From NCBI RefSeq assembly GCF_008370645.1, contig NZ_VTZN01000015.1:1-48874 (forward strand): a stretch of DNA of 48,874 nucleotides, read 5' to 3'. The stretch's first letter is position 1; each line of letters opens with the position of its first letter. A program made the translations under genes and the position numbers. The notes beneath the pieces were generated by a model. It was given only the letters and a program-made list of their open reading frames with translations, made no database searches and was not told where the DNA came from. Below are positions 17,220 through 25,957 of the stretch, one piece after another. The DNA is from Mycobacterium simiae (GTDB taxonomy: Bacteria; Actinomycetota; Actinomycetes; Mycobacteriales; Mycobacteriaceae).

Positions 17220-18638
17220 ATGGTGACCCGGTTGTCCACTGCGGACGCGTCTTTCTATCGGCTGGAGAACACCGCCACCCCCATGTACGTCGGGTCGCTA
17301 ATGATCCTGCGCCGCCCGCGCGCCGGCTTGAGCTACGAGGCGCTGCTCGCCACGATCGAGCAGCGCCTGCCGCAAATCCCGCGCTACCGCCAGCGGGTGC
17401 GCGAGGTGAAAATCGGCATGGCCAGGCCCGTGTGGGTGGACGATCCTGACTTCGACGTCACCTATCACGTCCGGCGGTCGGCGTTGCCATCGCCAGGCAA
17501 CGACGAACAACTCCATGAGCTGATCGCGCGGCTGGCCGCTCGGCCGCTGGACAAGTCACGTCCCCTGTGGGAGATGTACCTGGTCGAGGGACTGGAGAAA
17601 AATCGCATCGCCCTCTACACCAAATCGCACCAAGCGCTGATCAACGGGGTGACGTCGCTGGCAATAGGACACGTCATCGCCGATCGCACGCGGCGTCCGC
17701 CGCCGCTTCCCGAAGATATCTGGATCCCCGAGCGCGACCCCGGCAACACCCGGTTGGCGCTAGGCGCCATCGGGGACTGGATTGTCGGGCCGGGTGCGCA
17801 GCTTCAGGCCCTCGGATCTGCGCTCGCCGGGTTGGCCACCAACCACGGGCAACTCGTCGAGGCCGGCCGCCGAATGCTCGACGTAGCGCGCGCGGTGGCG
17901 CGCGGCACCGCACCGAGAAGTCCACTCAACGCGACCGTTTCGCGCAATCGGCGATTCACCGTTGCCCGCGGACGTTTGGAGGACTACCGAACGGTGCGCG
18001 CACGCTACAACTGCGATGTCCACGATGTAGTTCTGGCGGTGATAGCCGGCGCCCTAGGCAACTGGCTGATGTCACGTGGTGAGACGGTGGCAACCACTGA
18101 GACGGTACGGGCGATGGCGCCGCTATCCGTTTACGTCGACGACCAACTCGACTCATCCGGTCCTGGCCAGGCCATGAGTCAGGTGACACCCTTTCTCATC
18201 GACCTACCGGTTGGCGAGGGCAACGCCGTGGTGCGGCTGTCCCAGATTGCACACGCCACCGAATCCAACCCGACGGCAGCCAGCCTGGTCGATGCGCGGA
18301 CCATTGTGACGCTGTCCGGGTTTGCCCCGCCGACTCTGCATGCCATGGGCCTGCGGGTCGCCACCAGCTTCCCTACCCTGTCCAAGCGGACATTCAACCT
18401 GCTGATTACGAACGCCCCGGGAGCGCAGTCGCAGATGTACGTCGCCGGCACCAAGCTGTTGGAGGCCTATGCCGTGCCGCCCTTGCTGCACAACCAGGCG
18501 CTGGCCATCAGCGTGACGTCCTACAACGGCATGCTGTATTTCGGAATCAATGCCGACCGCGACGCGATGAGTGATGTCGACTTGCTGCCCGGGCTGCTGA
18601 GGCAATCGCTCGAGGAGCTCTTGGAAGCATCTCGGTAG
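17220..18638 (+). CDS. Full-length WS/DGAT acyltransferase-family protein (Tgs3 type)
   Basis: 472-residue member of the wax ester synthase / diacylglycerol acyltransferase family, which makes triacylglycerol from acyl-CoA and diacylglycerol. The family start is typical (LSTADASFYRLENTATPMYVG). The active-site motif HHxxxDG is changed: residues 137-143 read HQALING, so the second His is Gln138 and the Asp is Asn142. The C-terminal half has the usual NAPGAQSQMYVAG and SYNGMLYFGINAD segments. In M. tuberculosis the same sequence is, as I recall, split over Rv3234c (tgs3) and Rv3233c; here it is one frame. ATG 17220 is preceded by AGGAGG at 17202-17207 (12-base spacing); GTG 17223 is an alternative. 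Confidence 0.9.
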   Translation: MVTRLSTADASFYRLENTATPMYVGSLMILRRPRAGLSYEALLATIEQRLPQIPRYRQRVREVKIGMARPVWVDDPDFDVTYHVRRSALPSPGNDEQLHELIARLAARPLDKSRPLWEMYLVEGLEKNRIALYTKSHQALINGVTSLAIGHVIADRTRRPPPLPEDIWIPERDPGNTRLALGAIGDWIVGPGAQLQALGSALAGLATNHGQLVEAGRRMLDVARAVARGTAPRSPLNATVSRNRRFTVARGRLEDYRTVRARYNCDVHDVVLAVIAGALGNWLMSRGETVATTETVRAMAPLSVYVDDQLDSSGPGQAMSQVTPFLIDLPVGEGNAVVRLSQIAHATESNPTAASLVDARTIVTLSGFAPPTLHAMGLRVATSFPTLSKRTFNLLITNAPGAQSQMYVAGTKLLEAYAVPPLLHNQALAISVTSYNGMLYFGINADRDAMSDVDLLPGLLRQSLEELLEASR

Positions 18639-18679
18639 TCGCGCCGGTCGCCTGGTTTGGCGATATACCATCCGTTGAT

Positions 18680-19552
18680 GTGAGCACTGTGACAAGCGAT
18701 GACGCGCCGGCGAAGGCGAAGGCGAAGACGAAGAAATCCACCGCGCCGGCCCGACACAAAATTTCCGCCGAGCTATACCAGGCCGAATTATTCCGGCTGC
18801 AAACAGAATTCGTGAAGCTGCAGGAGTGGGTGCGCCATTCCGGGGCGCGCTTGGTGGTGGTCTTCGAGGGCCGCGACGGAGCTGGCAAAGGCGGCACCAT
18901 CAAAAGGATCACCGAATACCTCAACCCACGTATCGCCCGTATCGTGGCGTTGCCAGCGCCGACGGATAGGGAACGTGGCCAGTGGTATTACCAGCGCTAT
19001 ATCGCACATTTGCCCGCCAAGGGGGAAATCGTGCTCTTCGACCGGTCGTGGTACAACCGGGCCGGTGTGGAAAAAGTGATGGAGTTCTGTACGCCGCAGG
19101 AGCATGCGCTGTTTTTGCGGCAGACGCCCATCTTTGAGCACATGTTGATCGACGACGGGATTCTGCTGCGCAAGTATTGGTTTTCGGTCTCCGAAGACGA
19201 GCAGCTGCGGCGGTTCAAGGCCCGTCGGAGCGACCCTGTGCGGCAATGGAAGCTCAGCCCAATGGACCTAGAGTCGCTGTATCGGTGGGAGGATTATTCC
19301 CGGGCGAAAGACCAGATGATGGTGCACACTGACATCCCGGCGAGCCCATGGTACGTCGTGGAATCCGATATCAAGAGACACGCACGGCTGAACATGATGG
19401 CGCACTTGCTGTCCACTATCGACTACCGGGACGTGGAGAAGCCGAAGGTCAAGCTGCCGAAACATCCGTTGGTAAGTGGAAACTACCAGCGTCCGCCACG
19501 TGAACTGTCGACGTACGTCGACGACTACACGGCCACATTGATCGAGCGCTAG
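18680..19552 (+). CDS. ppk2: Polyphosphate kinase 2
   Basis: Uses polyphosphate to phosphorylate nucleoside diphosphates (GDP/ADP to GTP/ATP), lowering polyphosphate; the mycobacterial enzyme is Rv3232c. The 290-residue product has a Lys/Ala-rich N-terminal tail (to about 25), Walker A GRDGAGKGG near residues 64-72, the Walker B/lid motif DRSWYNRAGVEKVM near 120, and the conserved WKLSPMDLESLYRWEDYSRAKD helix. GTG 18680 is the start; the usual ATG position of the tuberculosis gene is not an ATG here, so the protein lacks about six N-terminal residues. It follows the acyltransferase by 41 bases and precedes the next gene by 16, suggesting one transcript. Confidence 0.95.
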   Translation: MSTVTSDDAPAKAKAKTKKSTAPARHKISAELYQAELFRLQTEFVKLQEWVRHSGARLVVVFEGRDGAGKGGTIKRITEYLNPRIARIVALPAPTDRERGQWYYQRYIAHLPAKGEIVLFDRSWYNRAGVEKVMEFCTPQEHALFLRQTPIFEHMLIDDGILLRKYWFSVSEDEQLRRFKARRSDPVRQWKLSPMDLESLYRWEDYSRAKDQMMVHTDIPASPWYVVESDIKRHARLNMMAHLLSTIDYRDVEKPKVKLPKHPLVSGNYQRPPRELSTYVDDYTATLIER

Positions 19553-19568
19553 TGCGCGGATTCACCCG

Positions 19569-20069
19569 ATGACGCAGGTCTACATCCCGGCCACGTTGCC
19601 CATGTTGCAACAACTTGTCGCTGACGGTTCGCTGTGGCCCGTCAACGGCACCGCCTTCGCCGTGACGCCGTCTTTGCGTGAGGCCTACGCCGAGGGCGAT
19701 GACGACGAGCTGGCCGAGGTGGCGCTGCAGGAAGCAGCATTGGCGTCGCTTCGGCTGCTGGCAGACGACAGCCACGAGAATCTGCCGCCACGCCGCGCGG
19801 TACTTGCTGCCGAGGTAGACGATGTCAAATTCCGCCCCGACCTCGATGACGCGGTTATCAGACTGGGCGCGCCTGTTTCGATGGATCACGTGGTCGCCGC
19901 GTACGTCGACAACGCTGCCGCTGAACCGGCTGTCGCAGCAGCGATCGCTGTCATCGATGCTGCCGATCTTGGCGACGAGGACGCCGACCTCGTGGTCGGC
20001 GACGCCCAAGACCACACGCTGGCTTGGTATGCCAAACAGGAGCTGCCGTTTCTGCTTGACCTGTTGTAA
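19569..20069 (+). CDS. Conserved actinobacterial protein (Rv3231c / DUF6912 type)
   Basis: 166-residue acidic cytoplasmic protein of unknown function. Recognisable features are the N terminus MTQVYIPATLPMLQQLV, a helical acidic middle (YAEGDDDELAEVALQEAALASLRLL), and the end HTLAWYAKQELPFLLDLL. No catalytic motif can be identified and there is no signal peptide or membrane helix. It is fixed in position after ppk2 in mycobacteria, 16 bases downstream, and before the desaturase electron-transfer gene, from which it is separated by a 148-base regulatory gap. Confidence 0.85.
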   Translation: MTQVYIPATLPMLQQLVADGSLWPVNGTAFAVTPSLREAYAEGDDDELAEVALQEAALASLRLLADDSHENLPPRRAVLAAEVDDVKFRPDLDDAVIRLGAPVSMDHVVAAYVDNAAAEPAVAAAIAVIDAADLGDEDADLVVGDAQDHTLAWYAKQELPFLLDLL

Positions 20070-20114
20070 CCGAGGGGACGGCCTGGATGTGACGTACCGC
20101 GCATCATCACATCT

Positions 20115-20147
20115 AGCTACGCAACCGTAAGTTACGGTACCGTAGCT
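20115..20147 (+). promoter_or_regulatory. 33-bp nested palindrome upstream of the reductase gene
   Basis: Form AGCTAC-N6-GTAA-N-TTAC-N6-GTAGCT, centred at 20131. In this copy the inner core extends to CCGTAA-G-TTACGG. Outer and inner arms share one centre. It ends 70 bases before ATG 20218. The same element occurs at 21364-21396 before desA3. Typical of a dimeric (TetR-like) repressor site; the regulator is not identifiable from the window. Confidence 0.8.
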
Positions 20148-20217
20148 TTGATGCATGGGCACGGCGCTGCCCCCGACTGGCGGATGCTTAAAGCCGCACC
20201 GCACGCAGGAGCTCTGT

Positions 20218-21363
20218 ATGGGTAAGAAATACGCGGCGATTACCGCCGAGGTCATCGACACCAAACGCCCGACCGTTGCCGGGACAGACAGGCACCCGGG
20301 TTGGCATGCGGTGCGCAAGATCGTAGAGCGCGTCACCACGCCCCTGTTGCCCGATGACTACTTGCAGCTGGCCAACCCGCTGTGGTCGGCGCGAGAATTG
20401 CGTGGTCGTATTCTTCAGGTCCACCGCGAGACAGAAGACTCCGCGACCTTGGTTATCAAACCGGGCTGGGGCTTCAGTTTTGACTATCTGCCGGGCCAGT
20501 ACATCGGAATCGGGCTCTTGGTCGACGGTCGCTGGCGCTGGCGTTCCTATTCGCTGACGTCCAGCCCGGTCGGGTCGTCTGGATCGGCGCGCACCGTCAC
20601 TATCACGGTAAAGGCGATGCCGGAAGGGTTTCTCTCCACCCACCTGGTGGCCGGCGCGGCGCCGGGGACCATCGTGCGTCTGGCCGCGCCCCAGGGCCAT
20701 TTTGTGCTGCCCGACCCGGCGCCGCCGTCGATTCTGTTTCTCACCGCCGGTTCCGGCATCACGCCGGTGCTGTCGATGCTGCGAACTTTGGTGCGCCGCA
20801 ACCAAATTACTGACATCGTGCATGTGCATTCAGCTCCCACCGAAGCTGCCGCAATGTTCGGCGCCGAGCTCGCCGCACTGGCCGAGAACCACCCGGGGTA
20901 CCGGTTGAGCTTGCGTGCGACGCGCGCCGAGGGCCGGCTGGATTTGGGTCGGCTCGGCGAGGAGGTACCGGACTGGCGCGAACGCCAGACCTGGGCGTGT
21001 GGACCTGCAGCCATGCTCAACCAAGCCGAGAAGGTGTGGTCGACGGCCGGTGTGGGCGAGCGCCTTCACTTGGAGCGCTTTGCGGTGTCCAAGGCGGCCC
21101 CCGCCGGCGCCGGTGGCGTGGTGACATTTGCCCGTAGCGGCAAGAGTGTTAACGCAGATGCGGCTACGTCGGTTATGGACGCGGGTGAAGGCGCAGGTGT
21201 GCAAATGCCTTTTGGCTGCCGCATGGGAATTTGTCAGTCGTGTGTGGTGGAGCTGGTGGACGGTCATGTTCGTGACCTGCGGACTGGTCGGGAACATGAA
21301 CCCGGGTCGCGGATACAGACCTGTGTGTCGGCCGCCTCGGGCGATTGTGTGGTCAATAACTAA
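20218..21363 (+). CDS. Flavin and 2Fe-2S oxidoreductase, electron donor to DesA3
   Basis: 381-residue reductase (Rv3230c equivalent) that passes electrons from NADPH through FAD and a 2Fe-2S centre to the membrane desaturase DesA3; this pairing is established biochemically for the tuberculosis proteins. Domains: FAD-binding barrel (about 55-160, with [11 protein letters not shown] as the flavin motif), NAD(P)-binding domain (about 165-280, [15 protein letters not shown]), and a C-terminal plant-type ferredoxin domain with CRMGICQSC and a later TCVSA cysteine. ATG 20218 has AGGAG at 20207-20211, six bases upstream; the in-frame ATG 20155 is rejected for lack of family support. Its own promoter region carries the nested palindrome. 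Confidence 0.94.
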   Translation: MGKKYAAITAEVIDTKRPTVAGTDRHPGWHAVRKIVERVTTPLLPDDYLQLANPLWSARELRGRILQVHRETEDSATLVIKPGWGFSFDYLPGQYIGIGLLVDGRWRWRSYSLTSSPVGSSGSARTVTITVKAMPEGFLSTHLVAGAAPGTIVRLAAPQGHFVLPDPAPPSILFLTAGSGITPVLSMLRTLVRRNQITDIVHVHSAPTEAAAMFGAELAALAENHPGYRLSLRATRAEGRLDLGRLGEEVPDWRERQTWACGPAAMLNQAEKVWSTAGVGERLHLERFAVSKAAPAGAGGVVTFARSGKSVNADAATSVMDAGEGAGVQMPFGCRMGICQSCVVELVDGHVRDLRTGREHEPGSRIQTCVSAASGDCVVNN

Positions 21364-21396
21364 AGCTACCGATTGGTAACTTACGAGACCGTAGCT
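21364..21396 (+). promoter_or_regulatory. 33-bp nested palindrome upstream of desA3
   Basis: AGCTAC-N6-GTAA-N-TTAC-N6-GTAGCT again, centred at 21380, beginning directly after the stop codon of the reductase gene and ending 54 bases before the desA3 start. Here the arms extend by one more base pair (AAGCTAC / GTAGCTT). The N6 and central bases differ from copy 1 while the arms are identical, the pattern expected of a conserved protein-binding site. Confidence 0.8.
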
Positions 21397-21450
21397 TACG
21401 ATGACGTAGGTTGGGGTTTGTCGAGAAACCTTATGACGCAGGGAGAGACG

Positions 21451-22731
21451 ATGGCGATTACCGACGTCGACGTATTCGCACATCTGACGGATGCCGACAT
21501 TGACAATCTGGCGGCTGAACTCGATGCGATCCGTCAGGAGGTTGAAGACTCACGCGGTGCCTGTGATGCCCGCTATATCCGTCGCACAATCGCCGCCCAG
21601 CGTGCCCTGGAGGTGAGTGGGCGGCTGATGCTAGCCGCCAGCTCTCGGCGTTCCGCGTGGTGGGCGGGAGCCCTTACTCTTGGCGTGGCCAAGATCGTCG
21701 AGAACATGGAGATTGGCCACAACGTCATGCATGGGCAATGGGATTGGATGAACGATCCTGAGATTCACTCCTCGACCTGGGAGTGGGACATGAGCGGCTC
21801 GTCTAAGCACTGGCGTTACAGCCACAACTTCGTCCATCACAAGTACACGAACATCCTCGGCATGGACGACGACGTTGGCTACGGCATGCTGCGCGTCACC
21901 CGCGACCAGCGGTGGAAGAAATTTAACATCTTCAATGTGGTGTGGAACACCATCCTCGCGATTGGTTTCGAGTGGGGAGTTGCGTTGCAGCATTTGGAGA
22001 TCGGGAAGATCTTCAAGGGTCGGGCCGACCGCGACGCCGCCAAGATCCGGCTGCGCGAGTTCTCCGCCAAGGCCGGTCGTCAGCTGTTCAAGGACTACGT
22101 GGCCTTTCCGGCGCTGACCGCGCTGTCCCCGGGGGCGTCATATAAATCGACGATGACGGCGAACGCGCTAGCCAACGTGATCCGCAACGTGTGGTCCAAC
22201 GCCGTCATCTTCTGTGGGCATTTCCCGGACGGCGCCGAGAAATTCACCAAGACGGACATGATCGGAGAAACCAAGGGGCAATGGTATCTGCGGCAGATGC
22301 TGGGTAGCGCCAACTTCGACGCCGGGCCGGCGTTGCGGTTCATGAGCGGTAACCTGTGCCACCAAATCGAACACCATTTGTATCCTGACCTGCCCAGCAA
22401 CCGGCTTGCCGAGATTTCGACGCGAGTGCGTGAGATCTGCGACAAGTACGACTTGCCTTACACCACAGGGCCTTTCCTGGTGCAGTACGCCAAGACATGG
22501 CGTACGCTCGCTAAGCTGTCGCTGCCTAACAAGTATTTGCGCGACGACGCCGATGATGCGCCGGAGACCCGTAGCGAGCGGATGTTCGCTGACCTGGAAC
22601 CCGGTTTCACCGGCGTTGATCCGATGACCGGGCAACGCCGCGGCTTGAGGACCGCGATTGCCGCGGTGCGTGGCTGGCGGGGCCGCAAGCCTACGGGGGC
22701 TAGTGCCGCCAGCGACGATATGGCCGCCTAA
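21451..22731 (+). CDS. desA3: Membrane stearoyl-CoA delta-9 desaturase DesA3
   Basis: Introduces the delta-9 double bond into stearoyl-CoA to make oleoyl-CoA, in the membrane. The 426-residue product has the three histidine boxes of membrane di-iron desaturases: HNVMH near residue 91, HNFVHH near 128, and HQIEHH near 309, plus hydrophobic segments between them. ATG 21451 gives the known N terminus MAITDVDVFAHLTDAD and has GGGAGAG at 21441-21447; the open frame runs upstream through the operator and is not used. It works with the reductase encoded 87 bases upstream. The regulation is probably shared, given the matching palindromes. Confidence 0.97.
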   Translation: MAITDVDVFAHLTDADIDNLAAELDAIRQEVEDSRGACDARYIRRTIAAQRALEVSGRLMLAASSRRSAWWAGALTLGVAKIVENMEIGHNVMHGQWDWMNDPEIHSSTWEWDMSGSSKHWRYSHNFVHHKYTNILGMDDDVGYGMLRVTRDQRWKKFNIFNVVWNTILAIGFEWGVALQHLEIGKIFKGRADRDAAKIRLREFSAKAGRQLFKDYVAFPALTALSPGASYKSTMTANALANVIRNVWSNAVIFCGHFPDGAEKFTKTDMIGETKGQWYLRQMLGSANFDAGPALRFMSGNLCHQIEHHLYPDLPSNRLAEISTRVREICDKYDLPYTTGPFLVQYAKTWRTLAKLSLPNKYLRDDADDAPETRSERMFADLEPGFTGVDPMTGQRRGLRTAIAAVRGWRGRKPTGASAASDDMAA

Positions 22732-22824
22732 GGTGCGTCACCCAGCGTGCAGTCACTGCGAGATCTTGGCGATTTCTTCGCATTCAGTTCACGTTCGGCG
22801 TCTTTGACCTGCCGTTCGCGGAAC

Positions 22825-22839
22825 CCGGCCAGTGGCCGG
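22825..22839. terminator. 15-bp palindrome between convergent desA3 and rsgA
   Basis: CCGGCCA-G-TGGCCGG at 22825-22839, ending exactly next to the rsgA stop codon. It sits at the end of the 108-base gap between two genes that face each other, so a bidirectional stop signal is reasonable. No T-run is present and the loop would be tight. Confidence 0.4.
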
Positions 22840-23820
22840 TCACGTCTCCTTGAGCACAGCCAACAGCCGCCGGGCCGCGGCAACACGACGCACAGCAGTC
22901 CCCGACAAGGGGTCTAACGCGCATTCGGGATCCGCGGGCGGCCCCATGTGTGCGCAGCCGCGCGGACAGTTGTGGATCGCCTCCGCAAGGTCGGAGAAAG
23001 CCAACAGCACATCGTCGGGCCGGATGTGGGCCAAACCAAACGAGCGGATCCCGGGCGTGTCGACCACCCAGCCGGAACCTTCGAGCGACAGCGCCAGCGA
23101 CTGTGTCGAAGTGTGCCGCCCCCGGCCGATCTCGGTTACCGCGCCGACCGCTCGATCTGCCTCGGGCACAAGGCGATTAACCAACGTAGACTTGCCGACT
23201 CCGGAATGTCCGAGCAAGACGGTAACCTTGTCGCCGAGCAAGTCTGCCACTGTGAGTAGCGGGTCATCGCGGCCGGCGGTGACCACCTTGAGGTGGAGGT
23301 CATTGAACTGCTCGGCGAATGGTTCCGGCGGGGCCAGGTCGGTCTTGGTCAAGCACAGAATGGGCGTCAGCCCGCCCGCATAGGCGGCGATCAGCGCCCG
23401 CTCGACCAGACCGGTGCGCGGCGGGGGGTCGGCCAACGCGACCACGATCAGCAGTTGGTCCGCGTTGGCCACTACCACGCGTTCAGTTGGATCGGTGTCA
23501 TCAGCGGTGCGGCGCAACACCGTTCGGCGCGGACCGCGGCGGACGATGCGGGCCAGGGTGTCCGGCCGCCCGGACAGATCGCCCACCACGTCGACGTCGT
23601 CTCCGACGACAATGGGAGTACGGCCAAGCTCGCGCGCGCGCATGGCCGTGATTCGACGGTCGGGGTCAGCATTGAGCACGCACCCCCACCGGCCGCGGTC
23701 GACGCTCACCACCATGGCGGTCTCGGCTTCGGCGTGTTCGGGACGGGTTTTGGTCCGGGGCCGCGAGCCTCGACCGGAGCGGAGTTTGACGTCGGATTCG
23801 TCGTAGTCTCCGGGCTTCAA
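22840..23820 (-). CDS. rsgA: Ribosome small-subunit maturation GTPase RsgA
   Basis: Circularly permuted GTPase that checks late 30S assembly. The 326-residue product has an N-terminal basic tail and OB-fold (about 40-105), then motifs in permuted order: G4 TKTD near 166, G1 GHSGVGKST near 214, G3 DTPG near 264, and a C-terminal zinc site CPRGCAH ... C. The start is taken as TTG 23820, overlapping the aroA stop, with AAAGGG at 23829-23834 eight bases ahead; it gives the family N terminus [14 protein letters not shown] at 23850 would add ten residues. Translational coupling to aroA is likely. Confidence 0.93.
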   Translation of the reverse strand: MKPGDYDESDVKLRSGRGSRPRTKTRPEHAEAETAMVVSVDRGRWGCVLNADPDRRITAMRARELGRTPIVVGDDVDVVGDLSGRPDTLARIVRRGPRRTVLRRTADDTDPTERVVVANADQLLIVVALADPPPRTGLVERALIAAYAGGLTPILCLTKTDLAPPEPFAEQFNDLHLKVVTAGRDDPLLTVADLLGDKVTVLLGHSGVGKSTLVNRLVPEADRAVGAVTEIGRGRHTSTQSLALSLEGSGWVVDTPGIRSFGLAHIRPDDVLLAFSDLAEAIHNCPRGCAHMGPPADPECALDPLSGTAVRRVAAARRLLAVLKET

Positions 23821-25121
23821 GCGCCAAACCCTTTGATCATCTCGGACCACAGCCGAGGAAACTCCGGCAACGTCTTGGTGGTGGCGCCGATGTCGTCCAC
23901 CTCAACCCCGGGAACCCGTAGCCCAATAATGGCGCCGGCCATTGCCATCCGATGATCGGCGTAGGCGCGCCAGATACCGGGCCGCAGCGGTGCGGCGGTG
24001 ATCACCAGGCCGTCGGATATTTGCCGGCAGTTGCCGCCTAGGCGGTTGAGCTCGGTGCTCAGCGCGGCCAGCCGGTCGGTCTCGTGGCCGCGCAAATGAG
24101 CGATGCCGCTCAGCCGGGATACCGATCCCGGGGTGGCAAGCGCTGCCAGTGCGGCAACTGAGGGGGCGAGCTCGCCGACGGCGCCCAATTCGACCTCGAA
24201 TCCGCCGTACTCGGCCGGCCCTTGCCCCTCTAGGCATGAATCATAATGGGTGACAACGGTATTCATCTGGCCCAAGATGCTCAGAATATTGTCCGCCGGT
24301 TGGACGCTCTGGGCCGGCCAGCCGGTGATGCGCACCGTGCCGCCGGTCACCACTGCGGCTGCTAGGAATGCCACTGCGTTGGTGAGATCGGGTTCGACGT
24401 CCCAATGCCGCGCCTCGACCGCACCGGGTGCCACCCGCCAACTGTTCGGCACGGAGTCGTCGACGTCAATGCCGGCTTGGCGCAGCATGGTCACCGTCAT
24501 CGCGATGTGCGGCGCAGACGGCAGCGTGGAACCGGTGTGTTGCACGGTCAAGCCGCGGGTGAAGGATGCTCCGGACAGCAGCAGGCCCGACACGAACTGC
24601 GACGACGCCGATGCGTCGATAACCACGGTGCCGCCGGTGATCGATCTCTTGCCATGCACGCAGAAAGGCAGACCAGTGCCGTCGATGTGGACACCGAGAC
24701 CGCGCAGTGCATCGAGCAAAGGCGCGATGGGCCGGGCGCGCGCTTGGTCGTCGCCGTCGAAGGTGACTGGGGCAGCGCCGAGTGCGGCCAGCGGCGGAAC
24801 GAACCGCAAGACCGTGCCCGCCAGGCCACAATCCACGCGGGCATCGGCAGCGGGTTCGATGCGGCCGCTGACCGTCAGTTCGCGATCCGTCCCCGCGACA
24901 CGGACGCTCAGCGTCCGCAGCGCCCCGATCATCAGATCGGTATCCCGGCTGCGCAGCGCGCCGGAGATGGTCGACGCGCCGTGGCCCTGCGCGGCCGCCA
25001 GCGCGGTCAGCACTAGTGCCCGGTTAGTTTGCGATTTCGAGCCCGGAACGGTCACCGTCGCCCGCACCGGCATGGGTGAGAAGGGGGCCGGCCACGCTGT
25101 CCCCGGCTCGATGCTGTTCAC
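23817..25121 (-). CDS. aroA: EPSP synthase (3-phosphoshikimate 1-carboxyvinyltransferase)
   Basis: Sixth step of the shikimate pathway: joins shikimate 3-phosphate and phosphoenolpyruvate. The 434-residue product shows [13 protein letters not shown] near the N terminus (substrate lysine and serine), the [13 protein letters not shown] motif in place of the common GNAGTAMR loop, [14 protein letters not shown], and the C-terminal [12 protein letters not shown] and DHRMAMAGA motifs. The divergent LAGTVLRF loop is typical of mycobacterial AroA. Start is GTG 25121 with AGGA about eight bases upstream. The C terminus stops at GFGA and lacks the longer tail I recall for M. tuberculosis. Its stop overlaps the rsgA start. 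Confidence 0.95.
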   Translation of the reverse strand: MNSIEPGTAWPAPFSPMPVRATVTVPGSKSQTNRALVLTALAAAQGHGASTISGALRSRDTDLMIGALRTLSVRVAGTDRELTVSGRIEPAADARVDCGLAGTVLRFVPPLAALGAAPVTFDGDDQARARPIAPLLDALRGLGVHIDGTGLPFCVHGKRSITGGTVVIDASASSQFVSGLLLSGASFTRGLTVQHTGSTLPSAPHIAMTVTMLRQAGIDVDDSVPNSWRVAPGAVEARHWDVEPDLTNAVAFLAAAVVTGGTVRITGWPAQSVQPADNILSILGQMNTVVTHYDSCLEGQGPAEYGGFEVELGAVGELAPSVAALAALATPGSVSRLSGIAHLRGHETDRLAALSTELNRLGGNCRQISDGLVITAAPLRPGIWRAYADHRMAMAGAIIGLRVPGVEVDDIGATTKTLPEFPRLWSEMIKGFGA

Positions 25122-25175
25122 CGCTTCATCCTGCCGTGTCGGCGCGTGTCATGAGTACCGGGCACCATGGGAGTC

Positions 25176-25931
25176 ATGTGTGGACGATTTGCCATCACCA
25201 CCGACCCGGCCGTGTTGGCCCAAAAAATCAGGGCGCTCGACGAAACTGGCGGAGCCGGATCCACAGCCGAGGCGCCCAACTACAACGTGGCACCCACCGA
25301 CACGATCGCCACCGTCGTCGCCCGCCACCGCGAGCCGCACGACGAGCCCACTCGTCGGGTGCGGCTGATGCGCTGGGGACTGGTTCCGCCGTGGACCAAA
25401 GTCGGGCCCGACGGCGCGCCCGACACCAGAGGACCGTTGCTGATCAACGCCCGCGCCGACAAGGTCGCCACTTCTCCGGCGTTTCGCACTGCGGCACAGA
25501 GTAAGCGGTGCCTGGTGCCGATGGACGGTTGGTACGAGTGGCAGGCCAAAGCCTCAGGCGAGAAAGGCGACAAGACGCCGTTTTTCCTACACCGCCGGGA
25601 CGGGGATCTGGTGTGCATGGCCGGCCTGTGGTCGGTGTGGAAGCCGAGCAAGGCTGCTGCGCCGTTGTTGAGCTGCACCATCATCACCACCGACGCCGTG
25701 GGGCCGATGGCCAAGATCCATGACCGGATGCCGCTGATGCTGGCCGAGGAGAACTGGGATGCGTGGCTAAACCCGGATGCGCCGCTGGACCAACAACTGC
25801 TGATGCGTCCGCCAGATGTCCACGACATCGCGCTGTGCCCGGTGTCGACCCTGGTCAACAGTGTGCGCAACAATGGCCCCGAGCTGCTGGAGCCGGCCGA
25901 GCCGCAGCCCGAGCAGATCACGTTGCTGTAG
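25176..25931 (+). CDS. SRAP/HMCES-type abasic-site protein
   Basis: Protects single-stranded DNA by forming a thiazolidine crosslink to abasic sites through the N-terminal cysteine; YedK/HMCES family, Rv3226c equivalent. The 251-residue product begins MCGRF, so Cys2 becomes the reactive N terminus after Met removal, and this decides ATG 25176 over the in-frame ATG 25167, which would bury the cysteine. Other active-site segments are present: YNVAPTDT, LINARADKV, PMDGWYEWQ with the conserved Glu, and IHDRMPLML with the conserved His. Divergent from aroA, with 54 bases between the start codons. It precedes the nitronate monooxygenase by 26 bases. Confidence 0.94.
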   Translation: MCGRFAITTDPAVLAQKIRALDETGGAGSTAEAPNYNVAPTDTIATVVARHREPHDEPTRRVRLMRWGLVPPWTKVGPDGAPDTRGPLLINARADKVATSPAFRTAAQSKRCLVPMDGWYEWQAKASGEKGDKTPFFLHRRDGDLVCMAGLWSVWKPSKAAAPLLSCTIITTDAVGPMAKIHDRMPLMLAEENWDAWLNPDAPLDQQLLMRPPDVHDIALCPVSTLVNSVRNNGPELLEPAEPQPEQITLL

Positions 25932-25957
25932 TGGGGCTGCCGCAAGGGAGTGTAGCC

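Noticed and set aside
22734..22839. Minus-strand run downstream of rsgA that reads RERQVKDAERELNAKK and looks like a coiled coil
   Set aside because: It has no start codon in frame and continues from an out-of-frame part of rsgA; too short to support. Possibly a relic.
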